A stretch of 64,000 bases of DNA, from contig CACJFE010000006.1 in assembly GCA_902592655.1 (NCBI GenBank), positions 19,686 through 83,685 on the forward strand, given 5' to 3'. Of the stretch, positions 55,879 through 64,000 are shown piece after piece. Position 1 is the stretch's first letter. Every line of letters starts with the position of its first letter. A program made the position numbers and the translations under genes. This DNA comes from an uncultured Pelagibacteraceae bacterium. GTDB lineage: Bacteria; Pseudomonadota; Alphaproteobacteria; Pelagibacterales; Pelagibacteraceae. The notes under the pieces are model-generated. The model did no database searches. It saw nothing but the letters and a program-made list of their open reading frames with translations, and was not told the DNA's origin.

Positions 55879-56271
55879 ATGAAAAGCCAATCAGATCATA
55901 AGGCATTCAGTCAAAGGCAACTAAGAGTGGGAGAGTTAGTTAAACAAAATATAGGCGAATTATTTATAAGAAATGAGGCAAAAATACCTTCTTTAAATTC
56001 TAAATTAATTACAGTTACTGAGGTAAGAATGACCCCTGATCTAAAAACAGCTAGAGTTTACGTTATTCCTCTAGGAGGTATTGATACTAAAGAAATAGTA
56101 AAAATCTTGACTGAATACTCGCATCTTGTTAGAAAAGCCCTATCAAAAAGACTAGATGTTAAGTTTCTTCCTAAACTCACATTTGTAGAAGATAACTCTT
56201 TTGATTATGCAGAAAAGATAGAAAGATTAATTAGAAAAAACAATGATAAAGAAAAAAAAAGATACAATTAA
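55879..56271 (+). CDS. rbfA: Ribosome-binding factor A
   Basis: 130 residues. A KH-fold protein with RQLRVGELVKQNIGELFIR at the start, VTEVRMTPDLKTARVYV in the middle and LPKLTFVEDNSFDYAEKIERLI at the end. It binds the 30S subunit during 16S rRNA 5'-end maturation. It follows infB directly, and its last 29 bases overlap rpsO. Confidence 0.95.
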   Translation: MKSQSDHKAFSQRQLRVGELVKQNIGELFIRNEAKIPSLNSKLITVTEVRMTPDLKTARVYVIPLGGIDTKEIVKILTEYSHLVRKALSKRLDVKFLPKLTFVEDNSFDYAEKIERLIRKNNDKEKKRYN

Positions 56272-56503
56272 CTCTTTAGCTTTACATAAAAAAGATGTTG
56301 GATCTACAGAAATACAAATTGGCTTACTTACTGATAAAATAACGAAGTTATCAGACCACTTTAAAAAATTCAAAAAAGATAAGCATTCTACTTTGGGATT
56401 AGCGAAATCTGTTAATAAAAGAAAGAAACTTCTAGCTTACTTAAAAAGAAAAAATTCTGAGTCATACCAAAAAGTAATTAAACAACTAAATTTAAGAAAA
56501 TAA
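56243..56503 (+). CDS. rpsO: Ribosomal protein uS15
   Basis: 86 residues. The S15 signature [30 protein letters not shown] is present in order, followed by [20 protein letters not shown]. The ATG at 56243 gives the right N-terminal length, placing it 29 bases inside rbfA in another frame. truB, usually between rbfA and rpsO, is missing. The stop overlaps pnp as TAATG. Confidence 0.96.
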   Translation: MIKKKKDTINSLALHKKDVGSTEIQIGLLTDKITKLSDHFKKFKKDKHSTLGLAKSVNKRKKLLAYLKRKNSESYQKVIKQLNLRK

Positions 56504-58575
56504 TGTTTAAAATTCATAGAGAAGAAATTGAAGTTAATGGTAAAAAATTAACTTTGGAAACAGGGAAAGTTGCTCGTCAAGCGGATGGAGCAATTATTGC
56601 TACGCAAGGAGAAACAGTAGTAATAGCAACAGCAGTAGGTGCTAAAAAGGTAGCTGAAGGTCAGGATTATTTTCCCTTATCAGTAAATTATCAAGAAAAG
56701 TATTATGCTGCAGGTAAAATACCAGGAGGATATTTTAAAAGAGAGGCAAGGCCAACAGAAGCTGAAACATTAATTTCTAGATTAATAGATAGACCTATAA
56801 GACCATTATTTCCATCTAGTTTTATGAACGAAGTTCAAGTGCTTCCGACAGTTTTGTCTTATGATAGTGAAAATCAACCGGACATTTTATCTATCATTGC
56901 ATCCTCTGCAGCACTAGCTATATCAGGACTGCCATTTTTAGGGCCAATAGCTGCCAGTAGGGTTGGATATAAAGATGGAAAGTATTTATTAAATCCTTCA
57001 GTGGAGGAATTAAAAGACTCTGAGTTAGACTTAGTTGTTGCTGGAACGAAAGATGCAGTTTTAATGGTAGAGTCAGAAACATCAGGATTATCTGAAAAAG
57101 TCATGTTAGATGCGGTTAAATTTGGCCACGAAAAATTTGTACCAATAATAGATGCAATTGAAAAATTAGCTAAAAAAGCTGGAAAGCCAAGATGGGAAGT
57201 TGAAGAAATTGATCATTCTAGTGTTAAAAAGAAAATTGCTGAAAAATTTGAAAAAGGATTGAGAAGCGCATTTAAAGAAATTGATAAGAAAAAAAGATCT
57301 ACTGCTATTTCTGAAATAGAAACTCAATGTAAAGAACTTTTTGCAGAAGATGAAACTGTGTCAGAAAGTCAAGTAATGAGCCAATTAAAATCATTAGAAA
57401 AAGATATCGTGAGAACTGCAATTTTAAAAGAAAAGAAAAGAATTGATGGAAGAGGTTTAGCAGATGTAAGACAGATTAAATGTGAAGTAGGTGTTTTACC
57501 GAGAACGCATGGCTCTGCCCTTTTTACCAGAGGAGAGACACAAGCTCTAGTAGTAACAACACTTGGAATGACAGATGATGAGCAAAGATTAGAAAGTCTT
57601 GAAGGGATGCAAAGATCAAATTTTATGTTGCATTATAATTTTCCTCCATTTTCAGTTGGAGAATGCGGGAGAATAGGTACTGGTAGACGGGAAATAGGAC
57701 ATGGAAAACTTGCTTGGAGAGCAATTAACTCATCTTTACCAAAAAAAGAAAATTTTCCATATACATTAAGAGTAGTTTCAGAAATAACAGAGTCTAATGG
57801 ATCCTCATCAATGGCAACAGTTTGTGGAACTTCGTTATCATTAATGGATGCAGGAGTTCCCATAAAAGAGCCAGTAGCTGGAATTGCTATGGGACTAATT
57901 AAAGAAGGTGAGGATTTTTCAGTGTTATCAGACATCTTAGGAGATGAAGACCATTTAGGAGACATGGACTTTAAAGTTGCTGGAACAAAAAATGGCATAA
58001 CTTCACTTCAAATGGATATTAAAATTACAGGTATTACTTTTGAAATTATGGAAAAAGCTTTAGATCAAGCTAGGGCAGGGAGAGAACATATCTTAGGAGA
58101 AATGAACAAAGCAATAAAAACTTCAAGAAAAGAGTTTTCAAAACACACACCGAAAATGGAAACAATTAAAGTCGATAAGAAAGATATAGCTACAGTAATT
58201 GGCAAAGGTGGAGCAACAATTAGAGAAATTGTTGAGACATCAGGAGCTAAAGTCGATGTTAAAGATACTGGAGAAGTAACAGTTGCAGCCCCAGATGAAG
58301 CTTCAAGAAACAAAGCTATAGATTTTATTAAAAATTTAATTGCTAAACCAGAAATGGGTAAAATTTATAAAGGTAAAGTCGTAAAAATTATGGAATTTGG
58401 AGCTTTTGTAAACTTTTTAGGAAAGCAAGATGGTCTTGTTCATATATCTGAGCTAGCAGAAAAACGAGTGGCAAAAGTTGGTGATGTTGTGAAAGAAGGC
58501 GATGAAGTTTCAGTTAAAGTTGTTGGTTTCGATAGAGGAAAAGTAAAACTATCTATGAAACAAGCTTCGGCTTAA
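56503..58575 (+). CDS. pnp: Polynucleotide phosphorylase
   Basis: 690 residues. Two RNase PH domains (about residues 10-215 and 300-540) flank an alpha-helical domain. Catalytic-site motifs include [30 protein letters not shown] and [19 protein letters not shown] domain ([14 protein letters not shown]) and an S1 domain ([18 protein letters not shown]) end the protein. It is a phosphate-dependent 3'-5' exonuclease of the degradosome. Its end overlaps convergent fabI by 4 bases. Confidence 0.98.
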   Translation: MFKIHREEIEVNGKKLTLETGKVARQADGAIIATQGETVVIATAVGAKKVAEGQDYFPLSVNYQEKYYAAGKIPGGYFKREARPTEAETLISRLIDRPIRPLFPSSFMNEVQVLPTVLSYDSENQPDILSIIASSAALAISGLPFLGPIAASRVGYKDGKYLLNPSVEELKDSELDLVVAGTKDAVLMVESETSGLSEKVMLDAVKFGHEKFVPIIDAIEKLAKKAGKPRWEVEEIDHSSVKKKIAEKFEKGLRSAFKEIDKKKRSTAISEIETQCKELFAEDETVSESQVMSQLKSLEKDIVRTAILKEKKRIDGRGLADVRQIKCEVGVLPRTHGSALFTRGETQALVVTTLGMTDDEQRLESLEGMQRSNFMLHYNFPPFSVGECGRIGTGRREIGHGKLAWRAINSSLPKKENFPYTLRVVSEITESNGSSSMATVCGTSLSLMDAGVPIKEPVAGIAMGLIKEGEDFSVLSDILGDEDHLGDMDFKVAGTKNGITSLQMDIKITGITFEIMEKALDQARAGREHILGEMNKAIKTSRKEFSKHTPKMETIKVDKKDIATVIGKGGATIREIVETSGAKVDVKDTGEVTVAAPDEASRNKAIDFIKNLIAKPEMGKIYKGKVVKIMEFGAFVNFLGKQDGLVHISELAEKRVAKVGDVVKEGDEVSVKVVGFDRGKVKLSMKQASA

Positions 58576-59357
58576 GTCATATTTTTAGGATCTGGCATTC
58601 CCACTTTGTTATAACCTGCATCTACATAATGAATCTCACCAGTCACGCCCGCAGCTAAATTACTGAGTAAGTATAGAGCAGAATTACCGACATCATGAAT
58701 ATCCACGTTTCTTTTTAAAAATGAGTGGTCTTCATTCCATTTATATAAAAATTTTGCATCTCCTATTGCTGAAGCAGCTAGAGTTTTTATTGGTCCTGCA
58801 CTAATAGCATTTACTCTTATTTTTTTCATCCCTAAATCTCTAGCTAAATATTTTACGCTTGCCTCCAAAGCAGATTTACAAACTCCCATTATGTTATAGT
58901 TGGGTATTGCTTTAGTAGACTCATATGTAAGAGTTAACAAACTACCTCCCTCATTCATTATTTTTGAGGCCTCCTTTGAAACCTCTGTAAATGAAAAACA
59001 TGATATAAGCATACTTCTTAGAAAATTTTCTCTTGTGGTATTCAAATATTCTCCAGACAATTCTGATTTATCCGAAAAAGCAACCGCATGGACAACGAAG
59101 TCAATTTTTCCCCATTTTGACTTAACATCGTTAAAAAGTTTTATTATCTCTTCTTTTTTTTCAACATCACAGCTAAAAGTAGTATTCGAATTTAGTTTTT
59201 CGGCTAATGGAATTACTCTTTTTTTTAAAGCATCACCTAAGTATGTAAAAGCTAACTCAGCACCTGCTTCTGCTAGTTTTTGAGATATACCCCAAGCAAT
59301 TGAGCGATCGTTTGCAACACCCATAATTAGACCCTTTTTACCTTTCATTAAACTCAT
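58572..59357 (-). CDS. fabI: Enoyl-ACP reductase (NADH), FabI
   Basis: 261 residues of the atypical short-chain dehydrogenase type. The nucleotide region is [19 protein letters not shown], and [11 protein letters not shown] follows. The Tyr-x6-Lys active site is seen in [25 protein letters not shown]. It reduces the trans-2 double bond in the fatty-acid elongation cycle. It is last in fabA-fabB-fabI; its start overlaps the fabB stop as TAATG. Confidence 0.96.
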   Translation of the reverse strand: MSLMKGKKGLIMGVANDRSIAWGISQKLAEAGAELAFTYLGDALKKRVIPLAEKLNSNTTFSCDVEKKEEIIKLFNDVKSKWGKIDFVVHAVAFSDKSELSGEYLNTTRENFLRSMLISCFSFTEVSKEASKIMNEGGSLLTLTYESTKAIPNYNIMGVCKSALEASVKYLARDLGMKKIRVNAISAGPIKTLAASAIGDAKFLYKWNEDHSFLKRNVDIHDVGNSALYLLSNLAAGVTGEIHYVDAGYNKVGMPDPKNMT

Positions 59358-60571
59358 TATTTTACCTTTTCAAAAACTAAAGTAGCATTGGTTCCCCCAA
59401 AACCAAAACTATTAGACATTACAGAATTTAAATTAATATTTTTTTCAACTTTTGTGACAATAGGATATTTTTTTGCTTCATCATCCATATCATTAATATT
59501 TGCTGATGCAGCTATAAAATTATTTTTCATCATAATTAAACTGTAAACAGCCTCATGTACTGAAGTAGCTCCTAAAGAATGTCCCGCTAGAGATTTAGTG
59601 GAGCTAATTTTAGGTTTATAGTTACTAAACACTTCACCTACGGCTTTTAATTCAGTTATATCTCCAACAGGTGTTGATGTTCCATGAGTATTTATATAGT
59701 CAATTTTATTTTTTGCAGTGCTTAATGCCATTTTCATGCACCTTACTGCCCCTTCTCCAGAAGGAGCTACCATATCGTACCCATCTGAAGTAGCACCATA
59801 TCCAGTTAGTTCCGCATATATTTTTGCACCTCTTGATTTTGCGTGCTCAAATTCCTCTAAAACTAAAACTCCACCACCGCCTGAAATTACAAAACCATCA
59901 CGAGTTTTGTCATAAGGTCTTGAGGCTTTTTCTGGTGTGTCATTATATTTTGAGGAAAGAGCTGTCATTGCATCAAACATAGCTGTCATAGCAAAATGAA
60001 CTTCGTCACTACCACCAGCAAAAATGATTTTCTGTTTACCCAATTGAATTAACTCCATTGCATTCCCAATACAATGTCCACTAGTTGCGCATGCTGAACT
60101 TATAGTATAATTAACTCCTTTAATTTTAAAAGGTACTGCAAGAGTCGCTGAAGCGGTGCTAGACATTGTTCGTGGAACTACAAAAGGTCCCATTCGTTTA
60201 GGACTTTTCTCTCTAGTTTTGTCTGCAGCTAAAATTACATTTTCAATTGAAGGCCCTCCTGACCCCATAATCATTCCAGTAGATGTATTGCTTACATCTT
60301 TTTCTTCAAGCCCAGAGTCTTTTACAGCCTCTTTCATCGAAACATAATTATAAGCAGACCCTGGCCCCATAAATCTTATAAATTTTCTGTCCACATGGTC
60401 CTCTAGCTTGATATTTGGTTTTCCATGAACATGGCTTTTTAAATTATATTCTTTATATTCTTCAGAAAAAGTAATCCCTGATTTTGCATTAAGTAATGAC
60501 TTATAAACCTCATCTTGATTATTCCCTAAACAAGAAACTACTCCTATCCCAGTAACAACAATTCTTTTCAT
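59357..60571 (-). CDS. fabB: 3-oxoacyl-ACP synthase I, FabB
   Basis: 404 residues. The catalytic Cys is in [18 protein letters not shown], and the two His in [11 protein letters not shown] and [12 protein letters not shown]. It elongates acyl-ACP with malonyl-ACP, and its pairing with fabA marks the FabB type used for unsaturated fatty acids. It overlaps fabA by 4 bases. Confidence 0.95.
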   Translation of the reverse strand: MKRIVVTGIGVVSCLGNNQDEVYKSLLNAKSGITFSEEYKEYNLKSHVHGKPNIKLEDHVDRKFIRFMGPGSAYNYVSMKEAVKDSGLEEKDVSNTSTGMIMGSGGPSIENVILAADKTREKSPKRMGPFVVPRTMSSTASATLAVPFKIKGVNYTISSACATSGHCIGNAMELIQLGKQKIIFAGGSDEVHFAMTAMFDAMTALSSKYNDTPEKASRPYDKTRDGFVISGGGGVLVLEEFEHAKSRGAKIYAELTGYGATSDGYDMVAPSGEGAVRCMKMALSTAKNKIDYINTHGTSTPVGDITELKAVGEVFSNYKPKISSTKSLAGHSLGATSVHEAVYSLIMMKNNFIAASANINDMDDEAKKYPIVTKVEKNINLNSVMSNSFGFGGTNATLVFEKVK

Positions 60572-61071
60572 TGTTTGAATAATCCCACCTTTAAATTTTC
60601 TGCAGTGTAAATTATTTTACCATCCGCACTTAAAATGCCATTAGCTAATCCAACAGCAGTTCCTTCTTTTTTTAAAATTCTTTTCATATTTATTTCGTAA
60701 GTTGCCATTTTAACATTTTTTAATACTTCACCTGTGAATTTTACAGAATTTACTCCTAAAGCTCTACCCTTTCCTGGTTCACCTATCCAGCCTAAATAAA
60801 ATCCAACCAATTGCCACATAGCGTCTAAACCAAGGCAACCTGGCATAACTGGGTCTTTTTTAAAATGACAGTCAAAAAACCATAGGTTGTCTTTAATATC
60901 AAGCTCAGCTTTAATAAAACCTTTTTTAAATTCACCTGTATCTTTTTTTATTTCTGTAATTCTATCAAACATTAGCATCGGAGGTAATGGAAGCTTGGCA
61001 TTCCCTTCACCAAATAATTTTCCCTCTCCACACGAAATTAATTCATCATAATTGTAACTGTTTTTTTGCAT
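60568..61071 (-). CDS. fabA: 3-hydroxydecanoyl-ACP dehydratase/isomerase FabA
   Basis: 167 residues. The active-site His and partner Asp are in [38 protein letters not shown] precedes, and [17 protein letters not shown] ends the hot-dog fold. It introduces the cis double bond at C10, the branch to unsaturated fatty acids. It diverges from irr, with an Irr-box-like site between them. Confidence 0.96.
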   Translation of the reverse strand: MQKNSYNYDELISCGEGKLFGEGNAKLPLPPMLMFDRITEIKKDTGEFKKGFIKAELDIKDNLWFFDCHFKKDPVMPGCLGLDAMWQLVGFYLGWIGEPGKGRALGVNSVKFTGEVLKNVKMATYEINMKRILKKEGTAVGLANGILSADGKIIYTAENLKVGLFKQ

Positions 61072-61121
61072 GATTTAGATCTGTTTTACTTGATTTAGTA
61101 AAAGTTTCATATATATTTGTA

Positions 61122-61138
61122 TTTAGAATCATTATAAA
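61122..61138. promoter_or_regulatory. Candidate Irr box (ICE) between irr and fabA
   Basis: TTTAGAATCATTATAAA matches the alphaproteobacterial Irr-box consensus TTTAGAA-N3-TTCTAAA at all but one specified position. It lies 25 bases before the irr GTG and 51 bases before fabA. Its right half contains ATTATA, which reads TATAAT on the minus strand and could be the -10 element of fabA. Confidence 0.7.
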
Positions 61139-61163
61139 GTAGACTAAAAAAACTTAATAAAAC

Positions 61164-61571
61164 GTGAAAAAAATAGACATTTTAAAAAAATTAAGATCAT
61201 CTAGGTTAAGGCCGACTAAACAGCGAGTTGAAATAGCTAAATTTTTATTCGAAAGAGAAAAAACGTTTCATTTTACAGTTGAAAGTTTAAACAAACTTTT
61301 AATAAAAAAATTAGCTTCTAAAATTGCACTAGCTACAATTTACAATACAGTTCATGCATTTAAAACAGCCGGGCATTTAAGCGAAGTTGAAGTGAGAGGA
61401 AATAAAACTTATTTCGATACCAATGTTTCAAACCATCATCATTTTTATGATAGTGAAAATGCAGAATTAATAGACATTGATGCAAATGATATAGTCATTC
61501 AAAAAATTCCAAAAGCACCAAATGGTAAAAAAATTAAGAATGTTGAGGTATTTATAAATTTGAAAAATTGA
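61164..61571 (+). CDS. irr: Iron response regulator Irr (Fur family)
   Basis: 135 residues with a GTG start. The winged helix has RLRPTKQRVEIAKFLF and LASKIALATIYNTVHAFKTAG. The HHH motif of Irr is in SNHHHFYDSENAELIDID near residue 93. The N-terminal Cys-Pro heme motif of Bradyrhizobium Irr is absent, as in many marine members. Irr represses or activates iron and heme genes when heme is low. irr divergent from fabA-fabB-fabI is a conserved arrangement. Confidence 0.9.
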   Translation: MKKIDILKKLRSSRLRPTKQRVEIAKFLFEREKTFHFTVESLNKLLIKKLASKIALATIYNTVHAFKTAGHLSEVEVRGNKTYFDTNVSNHHHFYDSENAELIDIDANDIVIQKIPKAPNGKKIKNVEVFINLKN

Positions 61572-61582
61572 CAGTTTGTCGC

Positions 61583-63790
<2,208 letters not shown>

Positions 63791-63791
63791 T

Positions 63792-64000
63792 ATGGAAATT
63801 GTTAAAACGCCAAATTTAGAAACATTAAATCGAAATATAAAAGATGATTTTTATATTGTTCCAAATTTAAAATTCGATATTGATAAATTAAGAGCTGATT
63901 TAAATACTGTATTGAAAAAGAAGAAGTTTAGTACATTAGGTATTAAAAACTTTGGAGCTATCTCTTTAAACCAAGTACCAGGTGATAAAAGTTCTACAGA
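63792..64000 (+). CDS. Unrecognised protein, N-terminal part (cut by window end)
   Basis: An open frame starts at ATG 63792, 1 base after the katG stop, and runs off the window with 69 complete codons. The sequence has YIVPNLKFDIDKLRADLNTV and then FGAISLNQVPGD. This strand-helix start with an ISL motif resembles that of some aspartyl/asparaginyl beta-hydroxylase-type 2-oxoglutarate oxygenases, but no metal ligands fall within the visible part. The function call is therefore left open. It is probably cotranscribed with katG. Confidence 0.55.
   Translation, partial: MEIVKTPNLETLNRNIKDDFYIVPNLKFDIDKLRADLNTVLKKKKFSTLGIKNFGAISLNQVPGDKSST

Noticed and set aside
58562-58573. AAGC-TTCG-GCTT hairpin at the pnp end
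   Set aside because: Only four base pairs and a broken T run; possible, but too weak to list as a terminator.

Overview
The window is about 70% A+T and almost wall-to-wall coding, with very short or negative intergenic distances. Gene content and order are those of a streamlined alphaproteobacterium. Marker arrangements are maf-aroE-coaE-dnaQ/secB, hslVU-hisBHAFE, mnmE-mnmG-rsmG-parAB, DUF3576-leuS-lptE-holA, grpE-dnaK-dnaJ-dapB and fabI-fabB-fabA/irr. Together with the extreme compaction and the single abundant-type porin gene, this points to the SAR11 clade (Pelagibacterales, Candidatus Pelagibacter-like). The assignment is inference from composition and synteny; no rRNA is present. No tRNA, rRNA, insertion sequence, prophage, CRISPR array or accessory island was seen. 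This is core genome.

Layout. 1-3.1 kb: PPDK/PEP-synthase regulator, maf, aroE, coaE, dnaQ. 3.1-5 kb: secB, fxsA, a Tim44-like protein, an Smr protein. 5-10.8 kb: hslVU against hisBHAFE, a HIT protein and a GNAT protein. 10.8-14.6 kb: ftsK-lolA against a UbiH-type monooxygenase. 14.6-20.1 kb: mnmE, mnmG, rsmG, parA, parB, with two parS-like sites inside rsmG. 20.1-24.6 kb: DUF3576 lipoprotein, leuS, lptE, holA (minus strand). 24.8-25.9 kb: porin with its own terminator. 25.9-28.3 kb: a ThiE-like protein, a YggS protein, an L,D-transpeptidase, a winged-helix regulator and a 35-residue ArfA-like protein, packed in divergent pairs whose start codons touch or overlap. 28.3-34.6 kb: grpE, dnaK, dnaJ, a 56-residue membrane protein, dapB, nth and an adenosine-type kinase. 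34.6-40 kb: rdgB, LpoA-like protein, rsmI, DolP-like lipoprotein, maeB. 40-46.1 kb: murJ, trpS, nfuA-like, a membrane-anchored Bax-type glucosaminidase, a polysaccharide deacetylase and a very short tsaB. 46.1-52 kb: fur/mur, miaB, phoH-like, ybeY, lnt, metK. 52.1-58.6 kb: nusA, infB, rbfA, rpsO, pnp. 58.6-64 kb: fabA-fabB-fabI against irr, then katG and a cut-off gene.

Functional themes are translation and tRNA modification, chromosome segregation, envelope biogenesis, protein quality control, histidine synthesis and iron/peroxide control. The best second-look items are: (1) an ArfA-like ribosome-rescue peptide at 28193-28300; (2) two near-identical 17-bp Irr-box-like operators, one between irr and fabA and one in front of katG; (3) two identical parS dodecamers in rsmG that lie in different reading frames, arguing for selection on the DNA; (4) four divergent gene pairs with start codons 3 bp apart, abutting or overlapping; (5) a heat-shock-type promoter before dnaK; (6) shortened or degenerate proteins (TsaB, the ThiE-like protein, a pseudo-receiver regulator, Nth with altered Fe-S cysteine spacing). 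I saw no wholly new multi-gene system.
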